Assembly (NCBI GenBank): GCA_910573745.1
Contig: CAJSYI010000009.1
Location: forward strand, 1 to 64,000
Origin: Muribaculaceae bacterium
Lineage (GTDB): Bacteria > Bacteroidota > Bacteroidia > Bacteroidales > Muribaculaceae
Reading direction: 5' to 3'
Length of the DNA stretch: 64,000 nt
The notes under the pieces are model-generated. The model searched no databases. It was given only the letters and a program-made list of their open reading frames with translations, and was not told where the DNA came from. Both the position numbers and the translations under genes were made by a program. The stretch's first letter is position 1. Each line of letters starts with the position of its first letter. This document shows, piece after piece, positions 1 to 8,838 of the stretch.

Positions 1-153
1 CCCTTTTGAATATCCTTCTGTCGCAGTTCGCTCTTGGGGGCGGACTCGACCGCCCCCGCCGCTCGGGCAGCCCCCTTCGAGGAGAGAGGATTGCTTTTAT
101 TCAGCGGTTTGTTGGCAAAATCGTGCGTTTCTATTTGGATTCTTCATACTAAT
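1..153. other. Non-coding flank with GC hairpin
   Basis: No credible gene is seen before the insertion sequence. A perfect GC-rich hairpin with 8-bp arms lies at 36-57. Read on the minus strand this is the DNA that followed the pcfJ-like gene before the insertion sequence landed between them. Confidence 0.5.
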
Positions 154-279
154 GACGCGAGTTCGGGATAAGAAATGCTATAAAAAAGTTGAATAGGCAG
201 CTTGAAAAAGTTGCCTATTCTTTTGGTAATTTCACTGATATTTAGTAATTTAGAGGTGTCAAACAATAAATACTGTATC

Positions 280-1200
280 ATGATTACCGAGAGTAAAGTT
301 ACTGAAATTTTTTGTATCGCGGACGATTTCTGCAAGGAATTTGAGATCGAGGTGGCAAAAAACGCACTTCCGAGTTCCGCTGATGCTCCGAAGCGGCGCA
401 GAAAGCGCATGATGTCGGATGCCGAGGTCATCACAATCCTGATCTGCTTCCACTTCAATTCGTACCGAAACTTCAAGCACTATTATCTGGGATGTGTGCG
501 CATTCACTGGAAGCATCTGTTTCCGCAGACATTCTCCTACAACCGCTTCGTGGAGGTCATGCCCCGATGTTTTGTGGCTATGGCCATGTTCCTGCGACTT
601 GCATGTTTCGGAGAGTGCACGGGAATAAGTTTTGTGGACAGCACCTGCATTCCGGTCATTCACAACAAGCGCCAATTCAACATGAAAGTCTTCAAGGATA
701 TCGCGACCAAGGGGAAGAGTACGATGGGTTGGTATGTAGGCTTCAAGCTGCATCTTCTATGTAACGAAAAAGGAGAACTGATCAACTTTGTGCTGACACG
801 CGCCAATGTGGATGACCGCAACGAGGATGTGATTGACACGCTGACAGACAAGGTGTTCGGCAAACTTTATGCCGACAAGGGATATATATCGCAGTCTCTT
901 TTCGGACATCTCTGGGATGACGGAATACATATTGTGACAGGTCTGCGCTCGAACATGAAACAGCGTCTCATGCCGTTCTATGACAAGATGATGCTGCGTA
1001 AAAGGAGCATCATAGAGTCCATAAACGACATGCTGAAGAATGTGGCACAGCTCGTCCACTCCCGCCATCGTAGTATACACAACTTCCTCATGAACCTGCT
1101 TGCTGAAATGGGTGCATATTGTTTCTTTGCCACAAAGCCTGGAGTGAACTTCGACTTTGAGGTACCCGAGTCAAACGGGCAGCTTGTCCTCTGGGATTAG
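280..1200 (+). CDS. IS982-family DDE transposase
   Basis: This 306-residue protein catalyses cut-and-join movement of its insertion sequence. The order of features fits IS982: a basic N-terminal region, the first catalytic Asp in FVDSTCIPV, the second in the YADKGYIS block, and a C-terminal stretch RSIIESINDMLKN carrying the Glu. An upstream extension of the frame is possible, but ATG 280 gives the conserved beginning MITESKVTEIF. It appears intact, with no stop or frameshift. A small hairpin (GATTAG/CTAATC) covers its stop codon, and the 3' end of an antisense group II intron begins about ten bases further on. Confidence 0.85.
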   Translation: MITESKVTEIFCIADDFCKEFEIEVAKNALPSSADAPKRRRKRMMSDAEVITILICFHFNSYRNFKHYYLGCVRIHWKHLFPQTFSYNRFVEVMPRCFVAMAMFLRLACFGECTGISFVDSTCIPVIHNKRQFNMKVFKDIATKGKSTMGWYVGFKLHLLCNEKGELINFVLTRANVDDRNEDVIDTLTDKVFGKLYADKGYISQSLFGHLWDDGIHIVTGLRSNMKQRLMPFYDKMMLRKRSIIESINDMLKNVAQLVHSRHRSIHNFLMNLLAEMGAYCFFATKPGVNFDFEVPESNGQLVLWD

Positions 1201-1217
1201 TTTCAACCTAATCGAGT

Positions 1218-1257
1218 AGGAGGTAAACACTAATTGCAGGTGTTTATCTCCTACTTT
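1218..1257 (-). other. Group II intron domain VI hairpin
   Basis: Arms of 15 bases pair except for one A opposite C, read on the minus strand as GTAGGAGATAAACAC and GTGTTTACCTCCTAC around a loop. Directly 5' of it on the minus strand lies domain V. The unpaired A is the expected kind of branch-point nucleotide. Confidence 0.65.
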
Positions 1258-1311
1258 CGTGTTTACCGACCTCTCACACCACCGTACGTGCCGTTCGGCA
1301 TACGGCGGTTC

Positions 1312-2709
1312 TTAACGCGGATGCAGTTTCTCGTAATATTCCATAAGTGTGGGATAGTGGGCGCGTTTCAAGTTCTCATTGGATATAGCACGTGTAAGTA
1401 TGGGGCTATGAACCGTGCGCCAATACCCCTTTCGGGTGTTGGCCCATTGCCATGCCTGCCACTTTGCAATGCCACATCGTTGTAGGTTCTTGAAGCGTGT
1501 TCGCACTCGTTTCCAGCATTTCCATATACACATGCGTATGCGGCTACGCAACCATTCGTCAGTTTCTTTCACAAAGTTGCGCATCTCGGCAAGCCGAAAG
1601 TAGTTGACCCACCCTCGGATGGCATTGGTCAGTTTCTCCTTGCGCTTCTCGTACCCCCAGCCGTTACTCCGCTTTGTCAGCTCCTTGAGTTTGGATCGGA
1701 GTTTTACTTTGGTTTTCGGATGAACGCACAAGCGAGCCTTTCCTCTTCACATGTTGAACGAGTAGCCGAGGAACTTCTGTCCGTGGACTCTGCCGACGTG
1801 AGTTTTCTCGCGATTCACTTTGAGGAAGAGTTTCCCCTCTATGAACTTCGTGATGCTTTCGCATACCCTTTCGGCCGCTCTCGGACTTTTACAGAAGATG
1901 ACGCAGTCATCGGCATAACGCACAAACGGAACTCCGCGCCTTTCAAGCTCGCGGTCAAGTTCCGTCAGCATTATGTTGCTCAGTATGGGACTGAGTAGTC
2001 CGCCTTGCGGCACGCCCTCCGTTGCGTCCTCATACTTGTGGCTGACCATTACGCCTGCTTTGAGATATTTGTGTATCAGGGATATGACTCTGCCGTCCTT
2101 GACTGTCTCGCCGAGCAGCTGTATCAGCTTGCTGTGGTTGACCGTGTCGAAGAACTTTTCAAGGTCTAAGTCCACGCAGTATTTATAGCCGCCATTGATG
2201 ATTTCCTGCGCCTTTTGCAGGGCTTGGTGTGCGCCACGTCTTGGGCGGAAGCCGTAGCTCGTGGCCGAAAATTCAGGTTCGTACACCAGGCTCAGCACCT
2301 GGGCTATGGATTGCTGGATTACGCGGTCAACAACGGTGGGTATGCCGAGTTGGCGCGTCTTGCCTCCCTCTTTGGGTATCTCTACCCTCCTTACGGGATT
2401 AGGGCGGTATCTTCCGCCAAGCAGACTTTCGGTTATTTCTTCCTTGTGTTCACGCAGATACGGAAGCAGTTGCTCTACTTCCATTCCGTCGATTCCACCG
2501 CTCCCCTTGTTGGCCTTGACTTGTCTGTACGCTCTGTTAAGGTTGTCGGGAGTCAGGATGTACTCCAACATCCTGTCTGACGATAGTTGCACTTCTACGA
2601 GTTCGTCTCCAGCCATCCCAATCAAAGTAGGCGCTCCCTCATACCTTTCGCGTTCCGCGCTATTCTTCCGAGGGCAGCTTTCTGATGTTTTCGGCTTTTC
2701 TCCTTTCAT
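1312..2709 (-). pseudogene. ltrA: Group II intron reverse transcriptase/maturase, broken by a stop
   Basis: The intron-encoded protein would be about 465 residues: a reverse transcriptase domain (residues about 40-300, with DLDLEKFFDTVNH, GVPQGGLLSP and the catalytic YADD near residue 265) followed by the maturase domain X (RSNGWGYEKRK, WVNYFRLAEM). I see no HNH endonuclease domain. At 1747-1749 an in-frame TGA splits it after FLGYSFNM. Translation in the same frame continues directly with RGKARLCVHPKTK, so a single base change (for example from CGA or TGG) explains the break. The intron is probably no longer self-mobile unless a related maturase acts in trans or the stop is read through. Confidence 0.85.
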
Positions 2710-3184
2710 CGGGTAAAATAAAGTTTTGCTCGTGTGGTTAAGTTTTGCCCTTCATCGCCGCCCACGAGCTTTAAGGCAACGATTACTATGGCATCTGCTG
2801 ACTTCTGTGGGTTCGTTGTTACTGCTTGCCTTGCGGCTCGACCCACAGACCTCCCCGATTAAGAACATAATCTTTCTGTCTTATACTCCCTTGATTTACT
2901 CGCGTCAGTCCGGATAGCTATCGGGCTTTGGTTTGTGTAGCAACCTTACCCCTGACTTCGAGCCTCGCATCAAGTTTCTGTTCGTGGAGCCAGACTTTTG
3001 TCCTTGGCTTCCTTCCGATTCTCCTCACGGCAGACACCGTTGCCTCGGACTATGCGCTTCCCGCTATCGGGGCGCGCTCGGGACTTTCACCCCTTAGATT
3101 ATGCCCATGTCGGGCAAACTACAAATGAATCAGGCGACCCTGACAGGCCGCCCGATACTCTATATCCTTTGGATAGGTCGTAAA

Positions 3185-4453
3185 TTAAATATTCTTATCC
3201 CGAACTCGCGTCTTTTGGTGGCTTGCGATTGCCTTTTCTATCCGTTGCTGATACTCGCTCACCTTGTTGCAAGCTGCACGGCATTGTACCACTTTGAGCG
3301 TCCGTAGGTCTATCTCCACGGTAGCCACTGTCTTGCCGTCTATTCGGGCAGAGAATACAAGGCTCTCGGCTTTGAGATAGTATTGGCTACTGCCGACGCA
3401 GATATGCTGTGTCCTGCCTTCTTCGTAATATTCGTCAACGCTGTCGAGGGTTTTGATTTCTATCTCATTGTCGGTGAACACAAGTCCGATGAAATGACCT
3501 TTCAGTTCCCTGAACTTTTCTTCATTCTCCAACGCCTTGATTCGGTCAGCTTCTCTGCGCTCCTTCTCTCGCTGGCGGTGTACTTTCTGCACATATTCAT
3601 CGTGTGCGTCAAAGAGATTGGCGGGGGCGATAAGTTTTGGCGAGTGGGTATCACGTCCGAAGCGTTCCAGCATACGCAGATAGTCATACCACGTTGAGAG
3701 GTCGGGGATTTCATATCCGTGACGCTTGGCGATTATATATGATGCCCAGAAGTGTTTTACCTCGTCGGTATGATATGCCATATATTTAAGCATATCTGTG
3801 TTGCCCTCTTTAATCAGTGTTTCGGCTTGCGGTGAGGAAAGGAGGATTGAAAAAAGTTTGATTGGGCGGATTTTGTGAAAATTGCCGTCAAATCCGTTTC
3901 TTGTGAGAGCCGGAATTACCTTGAATTTCGGATAGAGATATTGGTCGGAGATATAGCGGTAGATGTCGTTGTCTTTTCTTATCTCCATAGGATAACCGAA
4001 GGCAAAGCAGTCAAGATGCCAGCCCATTATGCGCGGAATAGCCACAAGCGCAGTCTTTCCGTCGGGGGCAATCCAATACTGCCCGATTTCCCGAAAGGCG
4101 GACGAAGCCTTGAACCCTTTTCGCATGTTCACCTCCATGAGAAACATTCGCAGTATCTGATACTCTCCGCAGGTGGCTATAACGTTGAGATAGGATTTCT
4201 GCTGACATTTGCGCTCTAATGTTTCCTTGACTTCAAGTTGAGCCTTGCAGTTGGGGCAGGTGCATTTGTCGGTGTGTCTGGTCATCAGCCACGAATGTCC
4301 GCAGTCCATACAAGTGGTGCGACCTTTCGGCAAGCGGTAGGCATAGTGGTCGATTGTGTTTCTGAATGCCCAACGACGGGGAGCGGTGGCGAGTGGGCGA
4401 AGATGCCCACTCTGTGCGATTACCGCCTTTTCAAGTTTCGTTCTCGGTTTCAT
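3185..4453 (-). CDS. PcfJ-like protein of a conjugative element, 3' end altered by IS
   Basis: A 422-residue protein resembling the PcfJ family found on conjugative elements of Firmicutes and Bacteroidota; its biochemical role is unknown. A four-cysteine zinc-ribbon (CMDC and CPNC) lies at residues about 48-70. A charged, probably coiled stretch follows near residues 290-330 (HRQREKERREADRIKALENEEK). The C-terminal region (YYEEGRTQHICVGSSQYY) is typical of the family. The last eight residues, TRVRDKNI, are encoded by the right inverted repeat of the adjacent IS982 element, so the native C-terminus has been replaced, probably by only a few residues. It lies just downstream of a PcfK-like gene in the same direction. 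Confidence 0.75.
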   Translation of the reverse strand: MKPRTKLEKAVIAQSGHLRPLATAPRRWAFRNTIDHYAYRLPKGRTTCMDCGHSWLMTRHTDKCTCPNCKAQLEVKETLERKCQQKSYLNVIATCGEYQILRMFLMEVNMRKGFKASSAFREIGQYWIAPDGKTALVAIPRIMGWHLDCFAFGYPMEIRKDNDIYRYISDQYLYPKFKVIPALTRNGFDGNFHKIRPIKLFSILLSSPQAETLIKEGNTDMLKYMAYHTDEVKHFWASYIIAKRHGYEIPDLSTWYDYLRMLERFGRDTHSPKLIAPANLFDAHDEYVQKVHRQREKERREADRIKALENEEKFRELKGHFIGLVFTDNEIEIKTLDSVDEYYEEGRTQHICVGSSQYYLKAESLVFSARIDGKTVATVEIDLRTLKVVQCRAACNKVSEYQQRIEKAIASHQKTRVRDKNI

Positions 4454-4465
4454 AGTCGTAATGTT

Positions 4466-4900
4466 TTAGAAGTCAAAAAGACTGCCTTGTTCAACTTTGG
4501 GTCTGTTCTCTGTCGCTTTCTTGGATTGCGAGGGTCTGCGCATCTTGGACGCTTCCTCATCACGGAGTTTTGCGATGGCGTCCTGCCGAGCCTGCTCCTT
4601 TTCCTCCTCGGTGAGTTCTACCGTGTGGTTCACCACCACTTGGCAGTTGACAGGCTTTCCGACCTCTATCTCGCTTTCTTCCCAGTAGTGGACTGCCATT
4701 CCGAATATTTCATCGTCCTCGAACCCGTTGCAACCGCTTTTCTGCACTTGGCAGATTATATAGGTGATGCACTCAGAGAGCGACTTTGAGGGATTGGCAT
4801 ATTTGACGGCGAACAATGCGTCAGACTCCGCCATATTGTCAAGATAAGTTCTGATTGTGTCTTGGAACGCCATAGTTCCTTTCATTGAGTTCTGTGCCAT
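4466..4900 (-). CDS. PcfK-like protein
   Basis: A 144-residue acidic protein beginning MAQNSMKGTMAFQDTIRTYLDNMAESD and ending in QGSLFDF. The N-terminal half, with SECITYIICQVQKSGCNGFEDDEIFGMAVHYW interrupted by no gaps, matches my knowledge of the PcfK family that accompanies PcfJ on conjugative plasmids and transposons. The residues after about 100 are charged and probably coiled (EEEKEQARQDAIAKLRDEE). It ends 12 bases before the pcfJ-like gene and starts 12 bases after a small membrane-protein gene, so the three are probably one operon. Function is unknown. Confidence 0.7.
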   Translation of the reverse strand: MAQNSMKGTMAFQDTIRTYLDNMAESDALFAVKYANPSKSLSECITYIICQVQKSGCNGFEDDEIFGMAVHYWEESEIEVGKPVNCQVVVNHTVELTEEEKEQARQDAIAKLRDEEASKMRRPSQSKKATENRPKVEQGSLFDF

Positions 4901-4912
4901 AGTCGTAAATGT

Positions 4913-5131
4913 TTATAAATTTGTTATCAGCCAAAAGATTATCACAACTGCGGAGATTAGGGAGATAACCCACCCGACACCTCTGCATATCGGTTTTAGT
5001 ATCACCATAAGCACCAGCCCGACCACCGCTCCGATAATGACAGCCATCACCTTTGCAGTCCGTCTTAATGCGGTATGAGCTGGTGAAGGTGTGAAGCTCG
5101 ATTTTCTATTATGTCGGTTATCCTGTGTCAT
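4913..5131 (-). CDS. Small two-helix membrane protein
   Basis: A 72-residue ORF with a basic N-terminus (about 28 residues) followed by two hydrophobic segments, roughly residues 29-45 (VMAVIIGAVVGLVLMVI) and 51-70 (GVGWVISLISAVVIIFWLI). It precedes the PcfK and PcfJ genes with short gaps, suggesting one transcript. I do not recognise a named family. An inverted copy of its first 22 coding bases lies 270 bases upstream at 5404-5425. Confidence 0.5.
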   Translation of the reverse strand: MTQDNRHNRKSSFTPSPAHTALRRTAKVMAVIIGAVVGLVLMVILKPICRGVGWVISLISAVVIIFWLITNL

Positions 5132-5425
5132 AAGGCGATATTTTTTTTAACCTCAATGCGTCTATTTCGCAGTATGAAGTATGTTCGCTCGATAACACCA
5201 CAGCGTGACGGGAGCAAAGGGCTGTTCGCCGGCGGCTGAAAAATACGAGCCGAGCGACCGCAGGGAGCGAGGTCTGGAGATTTTTCAGTTGTCGGCAACA
5301 GAATAGCCCGTCCCGGCACGTTATCCATACCGAGCGAATATACTCCGTGCTGTGATATATGCGATTGCCGGTGAGAAACATAGAGCCGCGAGTGCCTTCA
5401 TGGTGACACAGGATAACCGACATAA
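5109..5425. repeat. 22-bp perfect inverted repeat bounding an imperfect palindrome
   Basis: Bases 5109-5130 recur as a perfect reverse complement at 5404-5425. Inside, further parts pair imperfectly: GTATGTTCGCTCG near 5178 with its relative near 5333, and GCTGAAAAAT near 5232 with ATTTTTCAG near 5279. The left arm is the first codons of the small membrane-protein gene. Confidence 0.7.
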
Positions 5426-5750
5426 CGGAATGTAAGTCCGTAAGAAAAAAGAATGTGTAATGATTCTGATTACGGCAACCCGTGACGTGTGTTGCCGCAA
5501 TCAGCGGATGTGGCGCAACCCGTAAAAAGACAATGCTGGAGCGGGCGTAAGGAACACGGGGTGACGGAGAAGGCGGTGCAGGTGTAGCGGCCTCCGTGAC
5601 GCCATCTGCACTGTCGATCCTTCACCCGGTGTTTAGCCCGCTATAATCCGTGGCGATGCGGTCTGCGGCAGTGCAGGACTCGCTCCAAACGCCGCTGACG
5701 GCATCGCCCGGAAATCGTCATGCCGTTGCGCTAATATAGATATTTCGGTA
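5426..5750. other. Non-coding stretch with three strong hairpins in a row
   Basis: No convincing gene lies here. Three hairpins follow one another: 5466-5504 (13 pairs, one mismatch), 5540-5642 (an outer 7-bp GC stem plus an inner 12-base arm with one mismatch) and 5652-5708 (16 of 18 positions paired). Possible identities are a structured RNA, a single-strand or transfer origin of the conjugative element, or a repeat; the sequence does not decide between them. Confidence 0.6.
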
Positions 5751-5801
5751 ATGAGTAAAAGAGCAACGACTCAGAATAGCCTGAATTCCAATAAAATTTT
5801 G

Positions 5802-5809
5802 TACCTTTG
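5802..5809 (+). promoter_or_regulatory. -7 promoter box of the AlbA-type ATPase gene
   Basis: TACCTTTG matches the Bacteroidota -7 consensus TAnnTTTG and lies 22 bases before ATG 5832. The upstream in-frame ATG at 5751 lies before this box, so it would not be on the transcript; this decides the start. Confidence 0.65.
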
Positions 5810-5831
5810 CATCTGTAATACCACTGAATTT

Positions 5832-7580
5832 ATGGCAATTGATTTAGATTACATAAGACATTTGGCTGAGAACCATGAAGGCGTTGATGTTGAGTTCAAG
5901 GAGACTACCGGGCAGCTTAACCGTGGAATGGAGACATTATGTGGTATGATCAACGGTTCCGGAGGCATCGTTGTGTTCGGGGTATCGAATAAAGGTAAAA
6001 TCATCGGACAGGAAATTGGCGACAAAACCACCCGTGAAATCGGAGAGGCTATCAATAAATTTGATCCGGCAGTTGACATACAGCCTATGTATGCAAGACT
6101 GGACAATTCCGATAAGTATATCATTGCTTTTCAGACGGATGGTTTAGAGACGGACAAACCATATATGTGGGACGGCAAACCGTATCACAGGCATGATAGT
6201 GTAACCAGTGTCATGCCTCGTGAAAAATTTATTCGGCTACATGAGCATCAGCACGGGTTGAAATACAGATGGGAGTCTATGGTGAATCAACAGATGACCA
6301 TCGATGATCTTGACGGACAGCTTATTCAAAATGTAATCCAGAGTGCTGTAAGGCGAGGACGCTTATCGAGCACCGCACTTAATGACAGTGTTCCGACAGC
6401 TTTGAAGCGGCTTAATCTTATCAAAGACGGAAATATATGTAATTCGGCTGCGGTGTTGTTTGGAAAAGATTTCACCGATTATCCGCAGTGCAGGTTGCGT
6501 CTTGCCCGCTTTAAGGGTACAACCAAACGGGATTTCATCGACAACCAGCAAGAGGAGGGGAACATCTTTCAGTTAGTTGACGCGGCAATGTCCTTCTTTT
6601 TCAAGCACCTTAACCTGTCAGGGACGACGCACAATCGACTTTACCGGGAAGATGAGCTTGAAATTCCATACGATGCGCTGCGCGAGAGCATTGTCAACGC
6701 ATACTGTCACATGAATTGGGGATACGAGGTTGCCACTGTCGGACTTGCAATCTATGATGACAGGATTGAGATTGAGAATGCCGGCCGGTTCCCGGCTCGT
6801 ATATCTCCGGATGCTATGATGCGGAATGAGGAGATAGAGATGGAAAACACTTCACTCCCACCAAATCCTGTCATAGCCAATGTCATGTATCTGGGCGGTC
6901 TAATTGAACACTGGGGACGCGGTCTGTCAATGATGGCGAGAGAATGCGAACGAGTCGGTTTGCCGGCACCAACATTCTTCTGCACAGGTTCCTTTGTAAA
7001 GATAACCTTTATCAGAGCTCAGGCCAAAGAAAGGATACAAAAGGACACAGTAAGACATAGCGAAGATACAGCAGGACACAGTTCAAGATTACTGAATAAT
7101 GAGCCGATACATAAATCAATCATGATTCTTATTCAAACTATCGGTGAAGACTGGTTTTCAGCTAATACTTTGTGCGAGGTAATAGGCTTATCTTCAAAAA
7201 GTTCCTTTATTAGAAATTATATCAAACCCGCAATAGAGCATGGTCTGCTGACACTTGAAAATCAAGATAAGCCCAATGCTCCAAATCAAAGATACGGCTT
7301 GACCGTGAAAGGCAAAGCTCTATATTATGAACACCGTGACAGCATTCAAAATGACCCTCAAATAGTGCAGGCTGACCCTCAAAATGGCTCTCAAAATGAC
7401 CCTCAAAAAGATGCTGTTGTCGGTGCAATAAAGAATAATAATAGAATCAGTCGTGCAGAGCTGGCCGCTATTGCCGAATGTTCCGAAAGCACCATAAAGA
7501 GGCGTTTGAAAGAATGGAATATTGCATGGCTCGGTCATCCCAAGACCGGACATTGGGTTCTTATAAAGGACATTCAATAA
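5832..7580 (+). CDS. AlbA_2 (Schlafen-like) domain ATP-binding regulator
   Basis: A 582-residue protein. The N-terminal AlbA_2 domain (residues about 10-125, EGVDVEFKETTGQL and GGIVVFGVSNKGKIIG) is followed by a GHKL/HATPase_c_4-type region (about 260-400, with YDALRESIVNAYCHMNWGYE, IENAGRFP and EHWGRGLSMM). A winged-helix region comes next (about 430-500) and a second helix-turn-helix near the end (ISRAELAAIAECSESTIKRRL). Between the last two lies a short run of DPQ-containing repeats. Such proteins are usually annotated as ATP-dependent transcriptional regulators or helicase-like, and are common on mobile DNA. A DNA-binding or defence role is inference. It has its own promoter and stands alone. 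Confidence 0.7.
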   Translation: MAIDLDYIRHLAENHEGVDVEFKETTGQLNRGMETLCGMINGSGGIVVFGVSNKGKIIGQEIGDKTTREIGEAINKFDPAVDIQPMYARLDNSDKYIIAFQTDGLETDKPYMWDGKPYHRHDSVTSVMPREKFIRLHEHQHGLKYRWESMVNQQMTIDDLDGQLIQNVIQSAVRRGRLSSTALNDSVPTALKRLNLIKDGNICNSAAVLFGKDFTDYPQCRLRLARFKGTTKRDFIDNQQEEGNIFQLVDAAMSFFFKHLNLSGTTHNRLYREDELEIPYDALRESIVNAYCHMNWGYEVATVGLAIYDDRIEIENAGRFPARISPDAMMRNEEIEMENTSLPPNPVIANVMYLGGLIEHWGRGLSMMARECERVGLPAPTFFCTGSFVKITFIRAQAKERIQKDTVRHSEDTAGHSSRLLNNEPIHKSIMILIQTIGEDWFSANTLCEVIGLSSKSSFIRNYIKPAIEHGLLTLENQDKPNAPNQRYGLTVKGKALYYEHRDSIQNDPQIVQADPQNGSQNDPQKDAVVGAIKNNNRISRAELAAIAECSESTIKRRLKEWNIAWLGHPKTGHWVLIKDIQ

Positions 7581-8214
7581 CGGATATTGAAAGGAATTTT
7601 TAACATCAATGATTGCTGTCGGTCAGACTATTATGGCTATCTTTGCGTTGTAGATATACGAAGAACATTGAAATTTCCGGGTGTGCAAAAAGGGAACATC
7701 CACGATTTTCAAGAATTCTAAAGTATTGATAGACAAAAGACTTAACCTCTGCCGAGATAAATCTCTCCGGGGTCACAATCAAAAATGGCAAAACGCCGCA
7801 AAGCACTGAAATCACTTGATTTTCAGTGCTTTTTCTTTTTGCCAAAATTTCAGAATGGCGCAGAATACAGAGGTGGTGAGTGAGTCATTCTACCGTTCCT
7901 CCGACTTTTTAGAATTGGTCAAAAAGTCGAATGTTCCCAAATGGAACGCAACCCCAATTTTCTCACGTTTCGTTTTATTTTGTCACACTACTTGGAACTG
8001 TCAAAAAATCAGAATCATCTATTACACTGATTATAAACATGATAGATAGGAACTGCCAATTTTACACCATATAAGTGTCTTTAAAAGGCATGCTCGGTAT
8101 AGACTTTATAATCAACAACTTGGCAGAGGAACTAATTTTTAGCGGCATGTTCCGTTTTGCACTTTATGTTTTGTGGATTACAAATAATTAAGTTAAACAG
8201 ATATGTAATATTTA
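7581..8214. other. Gene-poor AT-rich spacer
   Basis: Apart from the hairpin at 7785-7843 I see no gene or recognisable mobile-element end in this stretch. A remnant attachment site is possible here, because it separates the ATPase gene from the resistance operon, but no direct repeat was found to support that. Confidence 0.4.
7800..7835. terminator. Intrinsic terminator hairpin
   Basis: Perfect 12-bp arms AAAGCACTGAAA and TTTCAGTGCTTT around a 9-base loop, followed by a T-run. An outer pairing (TGGCAAAA near 7786 with TTTTTGCCA near 7837) extends the stem. It could serve either direction. Confidence 0.7.
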
Positions 8215-8838
8215 TTATTCTGTCATGTTTTCAATATTCCCAGCCATAATGAATGGTAGATTTCTTTTTATTCTATCCTTTGTCCAATCCCACCACCGAA
8301 GCGACAGTAGTTGCTCAATAATATCCGGGCTATACCGTTTGCGGATTACTTTTGCCGGTATGCCGCCAACGATAGAGTAAGGAGGAACATCCTTGGTTAC
8401 GACTGCTCTTGTTCCTATAATGGCACCATCTCCGATTTTTACACCGGCAAGAATAACTGCCTCAAAACCAATCCATACATCATTGCCTATCACGATGTCA
8501 CCTTTGTTGTCCCAAGCGGAGGCTACATTTGACTTTTCCAATTCCCAATCTTCATAAAACAGAGGAAAGGTATAGGTTGACAAGGATTTTAATGTATGGT
8601 TGGCACAGTTAAACAGAAACTTTACACCACAGGCAATGGAACAAAACTTGCCAATTATCAGTCGCTCATGATTAATAGGGTAATGATACAGCACATTATT
8701 CTGCTCGAACTGACGAGGGTCTGAGATAAAATCATTGTAAATCGTGTAATCACCTACCTCAATCGACGGGTCTTTAACCACTGCGTTCAGATAAACGGTT
8801 TGTGTGTCACCCTTACGGGGATATATTTTATTCATCAT
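8215..8838 (-). CDS. Vat/CatB-like streptogramin A or xenobiotic O-acetyltransferase
   Basis: A 207-residue left-handed beta-helix acetyltransferase. Hexapeptide repeats are visible around residues 115-165 ([29 protein letters not shown] and onwards), with the family ending [12 protein letters not shown]. The N-terminal part ([38 protein letters not shown]) has the His expected of the Vat/xenobiotic acetyltransferase group, which modifies streptogramin A or chloramphenicol with acetyl-CoA. Which drug, if any, it inactivates cannot be read from the sequence. Start ATG 8838 overlaps the stop of the MATE gene (ATGATGA), indicating translational coupling; a second ATG follows at once. Confidence 0.8.
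   Translation of the reverse strand: MMNKIYPRKGDTQTVYLNAVVKDPSIEVGDYTIYNDFISDPRQFEQNNVLYHYPINHERLIIGKFCSIACGVKFLFNCANHTLKSLSTYTFPLFYEDWELEKSNVASAWDNKGDIVIGNDVWIGFEAVILAGVKIGDGAIIGTRAVVTKDVPPYSIVGGIPAKVIRKRYSPDIIEQLLSLRWWDWTKDRIKRNLPFIMAGNIENMTE

Larger units (their letters stand above)
1210..3124 (-). mobile_element. Group II intron, inserted antisense in the IS
   Basis: Read on the minus strand, the region begins near 3124 with a domain I-like leader containing GGGGTGAAAGTCCC and GCATAGTCCGAGGCAACGG. It then encodes a reverse transcriptase/maturase and ends with a domain V hairpin (1279-1308, CCGTATGC paired with GCACGTACGG) and a domain VI hairpin (about 1218-1257). The domain VI stem has a mismatched A that could be the branch point. 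The ends are estimates, to within about five bases, because the flanking exon junctions were judged by eye. The intron sits between the transposase stop and the right IS end, so splicing would not be needed for the transposase. Confidence 0.8.
154..3212 (+). mobile_element. IS982-family insertion sequence interrupted by a group II intron
   Basis: A 21-bp sequence at 154-174 reappears as a perfect inverted copy at 3192-3212, and an IS982-type transposase lies just inside the left copy. These are best read as the terminal inverted repeats of one insertion sequence. Removing the inserted group II intron leaves an element of about 1.15 kb, a usual size for the family. I see no clear target-site duplication: the left flank ends ACTAAT and the right flank begins TTTTGG. 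The right end supplies the last codons of the neighbouring pcfJ-like gene. Confidence 0.75.

Noticed and set aside
154-3212. Invertible DNA segment bounded by 21-bp inverted repeats
   Set aside because: The repeats are simply explained as the two ends of the IS982-family element; no recombinase other than its transposase is present.
5118-5423. Minus-strand ORF of about 100 codons
   Set aside because: It lies within the palindromic structure, shows no family resemblance and has an erratic cysteine- and arginine-rich composition.
5751-5831. N-terminal extension of the AlbA-type ATPase
   Set aside because: A -7 promoter box lies inside this stretch, so the extension would not be transcribed.
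7740-7860. Attachment site of an integrative element
   Set aside because: No matching direct repeat or integrase gene was found in the window; the hairpin is better explained as a terminator.
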